Origin: Sandaracinaceae bacterium
Lineage (GTDB): Bacteria > Myxococcota_A > Polyangia > Polyangiales > Houyiibacteriaceae
Assembly (NCBI GenBank): GCA_020633075.1
Contig: JACKEI010000001.1
Location: forward strand, 1,054,001-1,118,000
Reading direction: 5' to 3'
DNA length: 64,000 nucleotides
The position numbers were made by a program, and so were the translations under genes. This document shows positions 46,230 to 56,547 of this stretch, in pieces (position 1 is the first letter of the stretch; each line of letters starts with the position of its first letter). Below the pieces are notes generated by a model. It was not told the origin of the DNA and did no database searches. It saw only the letters and a list, made by a program, of their open reading frames with translations.

Positions 46230-47198
46230 ATGACCACTCCTCTCCACAGCAATCGCACTCTCCGCTCGACGGCGCTCGCCGGCGTGGCGGTGGCGCTTGC
46301 GTTGTGTGGCGCGGTGGGTCTCGGTGCTCCCGTGGCCGCCGCCCAGGAGTGGCTGCCCACGGAGGGTGGGGCGCGCGCGTCGCGTCCGGCTCCGGGCCTC
46401 GAGCGTATCCAGGTCAACGAGCAACTGGACCAGGCGCTGCCGCTCGACCTGGCTTTTCGGGACCACACGGGCCGCACGGTGCACCTGCGCGACTACTTCG
46501 AGGCCGGCAAGCCCGTGCTGCTCTCCTTTGCCTACCACACATGCCCGACGCTCTGTTCCATGGTGTTGGACGCCACCTCACGTGGCATTCAGCAGGCGGA
46601 GTGGACGCCTGGTGTGGAGTACACCGCCGTCACCATCAGCATCGACCCAGACGACACGGTCGAGCAGGCCGCCCGCAAGCGCGCGGAGCTGCTCGCCACG
46701 CTGGGCAAGCCGGAGGCCGAGCGCGGCTGGCACTTCCTCGTCGGTGACCAGGACGCCATCGACGCGGCCACCGAGGCCGCTGGCTACCGCTACTTCTACA
46801 ACGCCAATCAGGATCAGTACGCCCACCCGGCGGCCATCATGTTCCTGACGCCCGAGGGGCGCTTTGCCCGCTACCTCTACGGCCTCGAATTCAACCCTGC
46901 AGACTTCCGCTTGGCGCTCCTAGAGGCGTCCGAGGGGCGGTCCATCTCCACCACCGAGCACTTCCTGCTCTACTGCTACGCGTATGACGCCTCGGCGAAC
47001 ACCTACACGGTGATGGCCATGAACGTCATGAAGCTGGGCGGTCTGATCACGGTGTTCCTGCTCGGTGGCTTCCTCACCTTCTTCTGGCGGCGCGAGCGCC
47101 GCCGTGACCCCTCCGGGTCGGCACGGTCAGAAGACCAGGACAGCAAGTCCGTCCGTGTCGCACTCGACGCCCAGCCCAATCAGGTGCGAACGTCATGA
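46230..47198 (+). CDS. SCO1/SenC-type copper chaperone for cytochrome oxidase
   Basis: 322 residues, thioredoxin fold. Signal peptide (TALAGVAVALALCGAVGLGA), then the copper site Cys105 and Cys109 in FAYHTCPTLCS and the distal His in DQYAHPAAIMF. Unusually it also has a C-terminal membrane helix (KLGGLITVFLLGGFLTFFW) and a basic tail. Delivers copper to the CuA site of subunit II, whose gene overlaps its stop. ATG 46230 is chosen because the longer frame is a shadow of the previous gene. Confidence 0.9.
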   Translation: MTTPLHSNRTLRSTALAGVAVALALCGAVGLGAPVAAAQEWLPTEGGARASRPAPGLERIQVNEQLDQALPLDLAFRDHTGRTVHLRDYFEAGKPVLLSFAYHTCPTLCSMVLDATSRGIQQAEWTPGVEYTAVTISIDPDDTVEQAARKRAELLATLGKPEAERGWHFLVGDQDAIDAATEAAGYRYFYNANQDQYAHPAAIMFLTPEGRFARYLYGLEFNPADFRLALLEASEGRSISTTEHFLLYCYAYDASANTYTVMAMNVMKLGGLITVFLLGGFLTFFWRRERRRDPSGSARSEDQDSKSVRVALDAQPNQVRTS

Positions 47199-48217
47199 AC
47201 CCCCAGGCGAGCGAACAACTACCGCCGCAGATGTCGACCCTCGCTCCGCAGGTCGACTCGCTGTACTACTTCATCTACTACATCAGCGTGATCTCGTTCG
47301 TGCTGATCGTCGGCACGATGGTGTTCTACGTCATCAAGTACCGGCGGAAGCCGGGTGTGAAGGCGCAGCCCACCGGTCACAACAACGTGCTCGAGGTCGC
47401 TTGGACCGTCGCGCCGGTGTTCTTGCTGGTGTACCTGTTCCACGCCGGCTGGCAGGGGTACGTGTTCGGGGCTGTGGCTCCGTCCAACCCCCTCGAGATC
47501 CACGTTACGGGTAAGCAGTGGACGTGGGACTTCACGCACATGCCCAGCGGCGCGCAGGAGTCCAACGCGCTGACGGTGCCCGTCAACGAGCCCGTGCGTT
47601 TGACCATGTCGTCGGCTGACGTGCTGCACAGCTTCTTCGTCCCGGCCTTCCGCGTGAAGCGCGATGTCGTGCCCGGCATGTTCACCACGCTGTGGTTCGA
47701 GGCGACGCACACGACGGACGAGGCGGAGCCCCTGACCATCTTCTGCGCCGAGTACTGTGGTGCGACGGCCGGCATCTCCGCCGAGCAGAGCGTCGCCCTC
47801 AACACCAACCACAGCTCCATGCTGGCGTCGCTTCGGGTGACTACGCGTGAGGCGTACGATACTCACGTGGCGCAGCTGGACGGACCGCCCGAGGCGTGCG
47901 TAGCCGAGGCGGACCCGATGGCCTGCTGGGGCGAGCGCCTCGCGACCGAGATGGGTTGCATGGGTTGCCACAACACCACCGGCGCGGCGGGCGGCATCGC
48001 TCCCACCTGGCGGGGCCTGTGGGGCAGCAACCGCTCGTTCACGGACGGAAGCACCCGTGAGGCAGACGCCAACTACATCATCAGCTCCATGATGGAACCC
48101 CAGTCACAGATCGTGACGGGTTTCACCACCGCCAACATGCCGGTCTATGCCCCCACCGAGAACCGCAAGCTGGCCATCGTCGCCTTCATCCGCTCTCTCG
48201 CCACAGAGGGTCAGTGA
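47195..48217 (+). CDS. ctaC: Cytochrome c oxidase subunit II with fused cytochrome c (caa3-type)
   Basis: 340 residues. Two membrane helices (about 25-48 and 68-90), then the CuA cupredoxin domain with His145 in DVLHSFFVP and GKQWTWDF, and a C-terminal cytochrome c with Cys255-x2-Cys258-His259 (CMGCH) and Met in ANMPVYAP. The CuA loop is abnormal: C184AEYC188GA is followed by 14 extra residues before N205-H206-S-S-M209, whereas the family has CxxxCGxxHxxM. His and Met ligands seem preserved beyond the insertion. Start overlaps the SCO stop. Confidence 0.93.
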   Translation: MNPQASEQLPPQMSTLAPQVDSLYYFIYYISVISFVLIVGTMVFYVIKYRRKPGVKAQPTGHNNVLEVAWTVAPVFLLVYLFHAGWQGYVFGAVAPSNPLEIHVTGKQWTWDFTHMPSGAQESNALTVPVNEPVRLTMSSADVLHSFFVPAFRVKRDVVPGMFTTLWFEATHTTDEAEPLTIFCAEYCGATAGISAEQSVALNTNHSSMLASLRVTTREAYDTHVAQLDGPPEACVAEADPMACWGERLATEMGCMGCHNTTGAAGGIAPTWRGLWGSNRSFTDGSTREADANYIISSMMEPQSQIVTGFTTANMPVYAPTENRKLAIVAFIRSLATEGQ

Positions 48218-48220
48218 ATC

Positions 48221-49912
<1,692 letters not shown>

Positions 49913-49929
49913 GTAAGGGCGAAGCAACC

Positions 49930-50736
49930 ATGGCAACCGACACACACGCCGCAGACGCGCACGACGACCATGGCCACCACGGCCCGGCGTTCCTCGCGCA
50001 CCACTTCGACTCGCCCGTCCAGCAGTTCGACGCTGCCAAGCTAGGCATCTGGGCCTTCTTGGCGCAGGAGATCCTGTTCTTCAGCGGTCTCTTCGTGGCC
50101 TACGCCCTGTACCGCACGGCGCACCCCGAGGCGTTCTCGGTGGGCTCGCACCTGCTCGACTGGCGCATGGGCGGCGTCAACACCTTCGTGCTGCTCGTCT
50201 CGAGCTTCACGGCCGCCATGGCGGTGCGCTACGCGCAGGTGGGGGAGCAGAAGAAGGTCACGCAGATGTTGGTCATCACCATCGCCTGCGCCTTCGGCTT
50301 CATGATCATCAAGTACTTCGAGTACACCCACAAGTTCCACGTGGGCTTCCTGCCCGGCAAGTACTTCCTCTGCCCCAACTTCAACCTGAACGCGGCGGGC
50401 GTCTGCGCCGAGGCGCCCAGCGTGCACGGCTTGGAAGAGCTCAGCCACGCCGTGTCGACGGCCGCCAACGCGGGCATCGGGTCGGTCGTCGACGGCGTCG
50501 CCGTCAACTACCCCTTCCACCTGCGTAGCTTCTTCGGCATCTACTTCGTGATGACGGGTGTGCACGGCCTCCACGTGCTCATCGGCATCGGCGTCATGAT
50601 CTGGATCATCGTGCGCAACGAGCGCGGGGAGTTCTCGAAGGACTTCTTCACGCCTGTCGACCTGGTGGCGCTGTACTGGCACTTGGTGGACCTCATCTGG
50701 ATCTACCTCTTCCCGCTTCTCTACCTCATCGACTGA
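49930..50736 (+). CDS. ctaE: Cytochrome c oxidase subunit III
   Basis: 268 residues, seven-helix pattern with HHFDSPVQQFDAAKLGIWAF at the start and FVMTGVHGLHVLIGIGVMIW, YWHLVDLIWIYLFPLLYLID at the end. An extra loop with Cys pairs (YFLCPNFNLNAAGVCAEAP) is longer than in typical subunit III. ATG 49930 is preferred to a GTG at 49909 that overlaps the subunit I stop, because homologues begin MAT-like; this is uncertain by seven codons. Confidence 0.92.
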   Translation: MATDTHAADAHDDHGHHGPAFLAHHFDSPVQQFDAAKLGIWAFLAQEILFFSGLFVAYALYRTAHPEAFSVGSHLLDWRMGGVNTFVLLVSSFTAAMAVRYAQVGEQKKVTQMLVITIACAFGFMIIKYFEYTHKFHVGFLPGKYFLCPNFNLNAAGVCAEAPSVHGLEELSHAVSTAANAGIGSVVDGVAVNYPFHLRSFFGIYFVMTGVHGLHVLIGIGVMIWIIVRNERGEFSKDFFTPVDLVALYWHLVDLIWIYLFPLLYLID

Positions 50737-50746
50737 GACACACTCC

Positions 50747-51427
50747 ATGAGCACCGAACACACCCACGATGAGCACGCCGACTTCGGCGACCCCTGCGGC
50801 GACGGCTACTACGTCCACGCGCACATCACGCCGGTCAAGACCAACCTGATCGTCATCAGCATCCTCTTCGTGCTGACGGGAGCCACCATCGGCGCGTACA
50901 GAGTGCATCTGGGCGAGTGGAACCTCGCGGTGGCGCTCATCATCGCGTCCATCAAGGCCACCTTGGTGGGAACGTGGTTCATGCACCTCAAGTACGAGAA
51001 GGCGTTCAACACGTCGTTCTTCCTCGGCGCCATCCTCTTCATGGCCATCTTCTTCGGCTACACCTCCAACGACACCGGCCACCGTGGCCGTGTGGACGGG
51101 GTGCACGGCACGCAGCGCGACGCCCGCACGGGCGAGTACGCGGCAGGCTCCGCCATCGGCTACGAGCATGGTGAGTTCGTTGCCATCCCCGCGCTTCCGG
51201 CTGGCCACGGCGAGCACGGCGCTGCGGCCGAGGGCCACGAGGCGAGCGGTGAGCACGGAGCGGCGGCCGAGCGCACGGCGCCGGCCGAGGCCGAAGCCGC
51301 TGCACCCGCAGAGGCGGCTCCGGCTGAAGAGGCCGCCGCCACTGCAGAGGCCGCTCCCGCGGAAGAGGCCGCTGCCCCCGAAGCCCCGGCCGAGCCTGGC
51401 GCGGCGGCGGAGGCGGCCGCTGAATAG
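50747..51427 (+). CDS. Cytochrome c oxidase subunit IV-like protein with Ala/Glu-rich tail
   Basis: 226 residues. The N-terminal 105 residues are the prokaryotic subunit IV domain with three helices (HAHITPVKTNLIVISILFVL, then ASIKATLVGTWFMHLKYEKA, then FLGAILFMAIFFGYTSNDTG). The rest is a His/Gly-containing segment and a tail of about 75 residues almost entirely Ala, Glu and Pro. The tail seems an add-on, similar in kind to that of the Ala-rich gene after actF. Confidence 0.88.
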   Translation: MSTEHTHDEHADFGDPCGDGYYVHAHITPVKTNLIVISILFVLTGATIGAYRVHLGEWNLAVALIIASIKATLVGTWFMHLKYEKAFNTSFFLGAILFMAIFFGYTSNDTGHRGRVDGVHGTQRDARTGEYAAGSAIGYEHGEFVAIPALPAGHGEHGAAAEGHEASGEHGAAAERTAPAEAEAAAPAEAAPAEEAAATAEAAPAEEAAAPEAPAEPGAAAEAAAE

Positions 51428-51437
51428 GCGCGTCAGC

Positions 51438-52295
51438 GTGCCTGGCCCGACACGAACGCAGCAGCCCTCTTGGCTGCTGTTTTCGTTTGCGGCGCTGGTG
51501 ACCCTGGTGGTCGGGGGCTGCGAAGGCTGCCTCAAGCGCCCACCCGCCAGCAGTGTGGAGCGGCTGCCGTACCCGTCGTGCCCGGGGCTCGACGAGCTCC
51601 CCGAGGGGCAGGTTCTGGCGTCTGGGCACCTGCGCTCTGGCCCCGACATGCGTGACCGCGCCGTCGTGGAGCGCTGGGAGCTGCGCGAGCGCGCCTGCCT
51701 GCGCGTGATGACCGTGCGCCAAGAGTGGCCCATGGGCATCAGCGACGTGGAGGTGGTCTTCGATGAGCACTACCAGCCGCTGCGGGTCTGGAAGCGCATG
51801 AGCATGCCGCGACCGCCAGCCGGGCAGCGCGCGCCCACGCCAGACATACGCCTCTACGAGCTGCGAACCTCCCCGGCGACGCTGACGCGCACCTCGGAGG
51901 ACGGTCGGGAGTACTTCACGTTCCGAGGCGGGCGCCCGGTGGCGGTCGTGGGTCCGGGTCGGGCGCTCCTGGGGGCGTGGATCCGGCAACACCTCGACCT
52001 GACCGTCGGCGAGACGGTGCGCGGCCCGGTGCTGGACTTCCGGCGGCCCGCAGAGCGCGTCGAGACGGTGGCGCTGAGGCGCGAGGCCGACGCGCTCATG
52101 CCCGACGTGGCTGGCGGGGACGGCCACGTGAGGGTCTACACAGTGTTCGGGCGCGAGTCGGTCTTCACGGACGACGAGGGCAACGTGCTGGGTGACCTGG
52201 CGGGCCTGCGTCCGCACGCCCGACTCACCACCCCAGAGCCTCCCGCGCTCCCCAGTGACGAGCCGCCCGATCCCGTGGGCACCCCATCCCCGTAG
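51438..52295 (+). CDS. Lipoprotein closing the act-cox operon, unknown function
   Basis: From GTG 51438: MPGPTRTQQPSWLLFSFAAL leads to the lipobox VVGGCEGC. The body (about 255 residues) has beta-rich segments such as REYFTFRGGRPVAVVGPGRA, two further Cys and a Pro-rich end. Ten bases after the subunit IV stop, same strand, so probably co-transcribed. It may help assemble the oxidase, by position only. No family recognised. Confidence 0.65.
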   Translation: MPGPTRTQQPSWLLFSFAALVTLVVGGCEGCLKRPPASSVERLPYPSCPGLDELPEGQVLASGHLRSGPDMRDRAVVERWELRERACLRVMTVRQEWPMGISDVEVVFDEHYQPLRVWKRMSMPRPPAGQRAPTPDIRLYELRTSPATLTRTSEDGREYFTFRGGRPVAVVGPGRALLGAWIRQHLDLTVGETVRGPVLDFRRPAERVETVALRREADALMPDVAGGDGHVRVYTVFGRESVFTDDEGNVLGDLAGLRPHARLTTPEPPALPSDEPPDPVGTPSP

Positions 52296-52303
52296 CTTGC
52301 GCG

Positions 52304-52329
52304 GCGCCATTCGAGCGATGGAGTGGCGC
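52304..52329 (+). terminator. Hairpin after the act-cox operon
   Basis: GCGCCATTC pairs with GAGTGGCGC (one T-G pair) around GAGCGATG, nine bases after the last stop of the operon. No T-tract. Lies before the convergent PAP2 gene. Confidence 0.5.
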
Positions 52330-52425
52330 GGAGGGCAGTTCGCTGGCGTAGGTTCGCGCGCGTAGCCCGCCCAGCGCCTCGGGCGTGCCGCCAACTCGGG
52401 TGCGTCGCCAGCTCGGGCGCGTCGA

Positions 52426-53424
52426 CTATTCGGCCGCGTCGCCGCCGCGACGGGCTGGGAAGATGGGTTCCCACACGGGCTGCCGCTCGTCCCCGTCCTG
52501 GCCACGCGCCGTCTCGCGCTCGGACACGAACTTGCCTGCCTGCCGGGCCAGCACGGCCAGCAGCATGCCCGCGACGACGTCCACGAACCAGTGCCAGCGC
52601 AGGAACATGGTGGCGACGATGATGTTCGCCGAGAAGAACGCCAGGATGAACCAAACGTAACGGTAGGGCTTGGTGTGCCTCCAGCCAAAGGCGTGCAGCG
52701 CGAAGAACATGGGGTAGGCCGTGTGCAGGGACGGGAAGATGTCCAGCTGCGCGCCGGCGTTGGCCACGGTGACTTCCACCTGGTGCCACCAGAAGCCGCC
52801 GTTCAGAGGCTCGAAGTCCAGGGTGGACACGGGGCCCTTGCCGGGCACCAGCGTGTAGACGAAGTGACCCATGGTGGCCACGACCAGGCCCCCCACCATC
52901 ATCTCGATCTGCCGCTTGCCCTTGTCGAAGAACAGGGGCGGGATCAGGCACAGGATCATGAGCGCGAAGTAGCTGTAGTAGAAGAACGACACCCACTCGA
53001 CGATGTGCAGCTCGTTGAACTGCTGGAACCACAGCGCCGGGGTGGTCCCGAAGAGAGCCTGGTCCAGCGAGTACAGGTGCCGGTCCACGAGCGCCGGCTG
53101 GAGCGCCGGGAGCAGGAAGCGCATCTGGAAGTACGAGAGCACCACCGGGGCGAAGATGCCGACGCGGTAGAGGAGGGAGCGCGCCGGACCGGGCTTGAGC
53201 ACCTCGCCGCGGGCGATGAGCAGCGCCGAGGCGGTGGCCGACAGCAGCGCGACCCCGTAGCGGATGGCCATGTCCCGCTCGTGGCTGTCGGGCGCGACGG
53301 ACACGCGCAGCAGCATGTAGACGTGGAACGCCATCGCGGCGAGGTCCTGCAGTGCGCAGTTCTGGAGGGCGGTGCTGGCCGCTTCGCGAACGCTGCGCGG
53401 GCTGTATGCGTCAGGCTGATGCAT
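52426..53424 (-). CDS. PAP2-superfamily integral membrane protein (inositolphosphotransferase-like)
   Basis: About 332 residues, six or seven helices. Phosphatase-type motifs: an early KGPVSTLDF segment in place of KxxxxxxRP, the PSLHTAYPMFFALHAFGW block, and RWHWFVDVVAGMLLAV with the catalytic His and Asp. This arrangement matches the PAP2_3/Aur1-like branch that transfers or removes phosphate groups on lipids. ATG 53424 is chosen inside a longer frame; no clear ribosome site, so the start is uncertain. Confidence 0.85.
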   Translation of the reverse strand: MHQPDAYSPRSVREAASTALQNCALQDLAAMAFHVYMLLRVSVAPDSHERDMAIRYGVALLSATASALLIARGEVLKPGPARSLLYRVGIFAPVVLSYFQMRFLLPALQPALVDRHLYSLDQALFGTTPALWFQQFNELHIVEWVSFFYYSYFALMILCLIPPLFFDKGKRQIEMMVGGLVVATMGHFVYTLVPGKGPVSTLDFEPLNGGFWWHQVEVTVANAGAQLDIFPSLHTAYPMFFALHAFGWRHTKPYRYVWFILAFFSANIIVATMFLRWHWFVDVVAGMLLAVLARQAGKFVSERETARGQDGDERQPVWEPIFPARRGGDAAE

Positions 53425-53522
53425 GCTGAGTCGTGTCGGTGCGCTCGGTCCGTTCCGCCCGAGGTGACCGCTATGCTGGTCCAAAAGGGGGGGGGAGGGC
53501 AACACGAAGTTTGGTGTGCGGA

Positions 53523-54563
53523 CTACCTGGTCACGCTTGTGTCGCGGTGCTGCGCGGAGCCTACGTCATAGCGTCGAAACGCGAACAGCGCGACCAGGCC
53601 GAGCAGCACGGCCCACCATAACGTGGCGAGGCGAATGAGGATGGTGATGGCCCCCGCGCTGGCGCGCGTGATGGCGCCGCCACAGACCTCCAGCAGCGCG
53701 CCCGTCATGCCCACCTCGGTCAGCCCGACGCCGCCGGGCAGCATGGCGAGCGCACCCACGATGGTGGGCGCGGCGTAGGCGAAGGTAGCCGACAGCGGCG
53801 TGATGTGGAGGCCCGGGAAGCCATGGACCAGGGCGAAGAGCGCCGCGCACTCGAGACTCCAAGACACCACGGCGAGCAGGCTGGTGGTCAGCAGCGCGGA
53901 AGGCCGCAGCATGGACCGCAGGCTCTCGAGGGCGTGCTCCAGCGCCGGCGCGATGCGCTTGATCAGGGGCAGGCGCGCCGCCACGCGCAGCGCGAGGTCG
54001 CCCAGCGGCCGCACCCCCACCAGGGTGAGCAGCGCCAGCACGGTGCCGCCCCCCAGCAGCGCGGCCGCAGTGGCCTGGGGAAAGGCCAGGCTGCCGAGGG
54101 CGGCGAGGGTCACCAGGGCGATCAGGTCCGTGATGCGCTCGGCCAGCACGATGGGGGCCGTGCGCGCCAGCGGGACCCCGTCCGACTCGAACAGGAGCAT
54201 GGACTTGAACACTTCGCCCAGCTTTCCGGGGGTCACGCTCATGACGAAGCCAGCGACGAAGATGCGCGCGCTGCGCTGCCAAGGCACCCGCACGTTCACG
54301 CAGCGCAGGTAGTACTGCCAGCGCACGAAGCGCAGCGCGTAGTTGGAGGTCGCCAGGGCGAGCGCCAGCGCGAAGTAGCGCAGGTCCAGGCTGGCGAGGG
54401 CGCGCCCCATCCCGCGGGCGTCCGCGTAGAACGTGAGCGCCGCCATGACGAGCGCGCCCAGCAGCGTGCCCACCATCACCTTGCGGACTACGCCGCGCGT
54501 GGCGTCTGCGCGCGGAGCGTCCGCGCTGGGAGAGGGCAGGGTCTCGGTCGGGGTGCCGCTCAT
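53523..54563 (-). CDS. Lysylphosphatidylglycerol synthase/flippase-like (UPF0104) membrane protein
   Basis: 346 residues with about eight helices. Family phrases: NYALRFVRWQYYLRCVNVRV, then FVAGFVMSVTPGKLGEVFKS, VLAERITDLIALVTLAALGS, and AMLPGGVGLTEVGMTGALLE. The same fold is the flippase half of MprF and includes AglD-like proteins. No synthase half. Likely moves or modifies a lipid at the inner membrane. Four bases downstream of a small anchored-protein gene, co-transcribed. Confidence 0.87.
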   Translation of the reverse strand: MSGTPTETLPSPSADAPRADATRGVVRKVMVGTLLGALVMAALTFYADARGMGRALASLDLRYFALALALATSNYALRFVRWQYYLRCVNVRVPWQRSARIFVAGFVMSVTPGKLGEVFKSMLLFESDGVPLARTAPIVLAERITDLIALVTLAALGSLAFPQATAAALLGGGTVLALLTLVGVRPLGDLALRVAARLPLIKRIAPALEHALESLRSMLRPSALLTTSLLAVVSWSLECAALFALVHGFPGLHITPLSATFAYAAPTIVGALAMLPGGVGLTEVGMTGALLEVCGGAITRASAGAITILIRLATLWWAVLLGLVALFAFRRYDVGSAQHRDTSVTR

Positions 54564-54567
54564 GAGC

Positions 54568-54888
54568 TCAGCGACGGCGTCGCGAACGGACGGCGCGACG
54601 CGCGAGCACCGCGGCCCCCGCCACTGCGGCGAGAGCCCCGACGCCCCACACCAGCCACGGATCGACTGACCAGCGTCCGCGGGCCAGGGCGTCGCTGGGG
54701 TGCACCTCGACGTAGCGCTCGCCGGTCTCCGGGTCGGTCAAGACGCGGGGGCTGTCTCCACTCGTGGCCTCCTGCGCTGCTGCGGGTGGCGCCTCTTGCG
54801 CGAGCGCCGAGACGCCGCTGAGCGCGCAGCAGCCCAGCGCCAGCGCCAGCGCCAGCACACGACCGCGGGTACGCGCGGAGTAGGGCAT
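54568..54888 (-). CDS. Small exported protein with C-terminal membrane anchor, unknown
   Basis: 106 residues from ATG 54888: signal MPYSARTRGRVLALALALGC..SALAQ, a short mature part with SPRVLTDPETGERYVEVHPS, a C-terminal helix (WLVWGVGALAAVAGAAVLAR) and a basic end (RRAVRSRRRR). It is like a type I membrane protein. Stop is four bases before the flippase-like gene. The longer open frame is Arg/Pro-rich and unlikely. Unknown function. Confidence 0.6.
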   Translation of the reverse strand: MPYSARTRGRVLALALALGCCALSGVSALAQEAPPAAAQEATSGDSPRVLTDPETGERYVEVHPSDALARGRWSVDPWLVWGVGALAAVAGAAVLARRAVRSRRRR

Positions 54889-55126
54889 CACTCGGGAGAG
54901 TCGCGGCACCCGGGGAGCGTGACACGGCGGGTGGGGGCGCGGCCAGTGAACGACCGCGCGGGCCATGGCGCGGGCATCCTGCTCTTCGACTTGGGGGCCA
55001 TACCGCCGCTTCCAGCGCTCCCCGAGCCCTGACGGTGCCCGAGCGCGCGGGCCCCCGCGTGCGGGCGGCGCCCAGCAAAATGGGCTTCTTTCGCGCTGGC
55101 CGGTCGCGTAGGGTCGGGCTCTCGAG

Positions 55127-56029
55127 ATGGCACTCACACGCGTTGAAGAAGGCGCCCGCGGCGCGACCAATCTCTACTACGACACTCTCGCAAAGACGCC
55201 GTGGCAGGTGCAGGCGCTGCGCGGGCTGGTCGCGTTCGGTCTGCTCCTGAGCCTCGGCTCGCTGGTGGTGAAGGTGGCCGACTTGATCGCCATCGGTGAG
55301 AAGGTGGAGGAGCAGCGGCAGTTCCTGTTCTCCCTGACGTCGTGGGACATGGACCGCTCCATCGACGGTCGCTGGCGCTACTGTCGCGCGTATCCGACGC
55401 ACTGTGCCGAGCCCTGGGGAGAGGGCGGGCCGCTGAACCTCTTCCTGCCGGGAGGCTGGGAGACGGTCTCGTTCATCTCGGTCGACTACCAGGCGTCGGC
55501 CACGCAGGACCCCAACGGCGCCGCCGTGGAGCTGGACCTGGACATCGAGGACGCCTGCGAGAGCGGCGACGTGATCTGCGCTCCCTACCAGCTCCACGGT
55601 GACTTCTCCGGGCCACAGCAGGCCGTCTTCATGGCCAAGGAGTTCCTCAAGGTCCTGGCCCACGTCGTGGGTGCGCTGGCGTTCGCAGGCTTCCTGGGGT
55701 TTGGCTTCATCATCTTTCAGTACGTGCAGATCCTCCTGCGTCTGGGGCGCGGCCATCCGGCGGTGGTCAAGCAGGTGGCGCGTCTGGCGGGCATCCAGAT
55801 TGGGCTCGAGGTGGTGCTGTCTTCGCTCGCCTCTTCCATCAACGAGAGCGTGTACTCGTTCGAGGTGCGGCACGGCGCGCGCCTCATCTTCTTCGTGGCC
55901 ATCGCGATGGTGGTGCTGGTGCGCCTGCCCGTCGTGCGCCGCTACTGCAACGCTTACGACCTCAAGCGAGAGGCCAAGCAACCCACGTCGCCAGCCGCGA
56001 CGCCTCCGGTCGACGCCGCACAGGGCTAG
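55127..56029 (+). CDS. Membrane protein of unknown function (300 residues)
   Basis: First helix about 30-52 (ALRGLVAFGLLLSLGSLVVK), then an extracytoplasmic domain of about 110 residues with paired Cys (WRYCRAYPTHCAE; DACESGDVICAPY) likely in disulfides. Helix about 180-205, and a helix near 255-275. C-terminal tail Pro/Ala-rich. I see no catalytic motif. Divergent from the small exported-protein gene. Confidence 0.75.
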   Translation: MALTRVEEGARGATNLYYDTLAKTPWQVQALRGLVAFGLLLSLGSLVVKVADLIAIGEKVEEQRQFLFSLTSWDMDRSIDGRWRYCRAYPTHCAEPWGEGGPLNLFLPGGWETVSFISVDYQASATQDPNGAAVELDLDIEDACESGDVICAPYQLHGDFSGPQQAVFMAKEFLKVLAHVVGALAFAGFLGFGFIIFQYVQILLRLGRGHPAVVKQVARLAGIQIGLEVVLSSLASSINESVYSFEVRHGARLIFFVAIAMVVLVRLPVVRRYCNAYDLKREAKQPTSPAATPPVDAAQG

Positions 56030-56121
56030 CGCTCCGTGGAGCTCTGTCGCCCGGGATGTGGCTCCCCCAAACGGTGGCCGCGTGCGCTCGGGCGCCTCGA
56101 ATACGCTACGCTGTGGATCTG

Positions 56122-56544
56122 ATGACCCGTCCCGTCGCGCGCTTGTTCCACGCCGTCGTCATCGTCGGTGCCTCGCTCGCCGGCTGCGATGCGGGCAGTG
56201 AGCGCGAGGAGGGGCCCACCCCGGCGGCTGCCCCAACCAGCGCGGCGGTGCCCGGGCAGCCCACGCCCACGGCTTCGCCCGAGGCCACCGCTGGGGCGGC
56301 GCCCGACACCGAGCCGGTGCAGCCTGCGACCGCACGCCTGGACACGAGCTCCGATGGGGGCGCGGACGATCAGGTGGACGCCGCGAGGTCGGGCGACCTC
56401 GCCGCAGACGCGCCACCGCGCCCCGCTCGCTCCGCCATGCGCGCGCGTCCGGCCCCGACCATGGCCGCCCCCGAGAGCCCGCGCGGCGACGCCTGCCCAC
56501 CGGGCTCCGAGCGGCCCTTTCCCCCCTGCTACTTCATCCTCTAA
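56122..56544 (+). CDS. Low-complexity lipoprotein (140 residues), unknown
   Basis: Starts MTRPVARLFHAVVIVGASLA with the lipobox Cys in SLAGCDAG. Nearly all of the mature part is Pro/Ala/Thr/Asp-rich and probably disordered. It ends in a conserved-looking CPPGSERPFPPCYFIL with two Cys. A surface spacer is possible. The next gene, a ferritin-like protein, starts four bases after the stop, so they are probably co-expressed. Confidence 0.6.
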   Translation: MTRPVARLFHAVVIVGASLAGCDAGSEREEGPTPAAAPTSAAVPGQPTPTASPEATAGAAPDTEPVQPATARLDTSSDGGADDQVDAARSGDLAADAPPRPARSAMRARPAPTMAAPESPRGDACPPGSERPFPPCYFIL

Positions 56545-56547
56545 GCC

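Noticed and set aside
47759..47818. Loss of CuA ligands (His and Met) in oxidase subunit II
   Set aside because: At first sight CGATAGIS lacks them, but NHSSM 14 residues later followed by matching downstream sequence indicates an insertion, not a loss.
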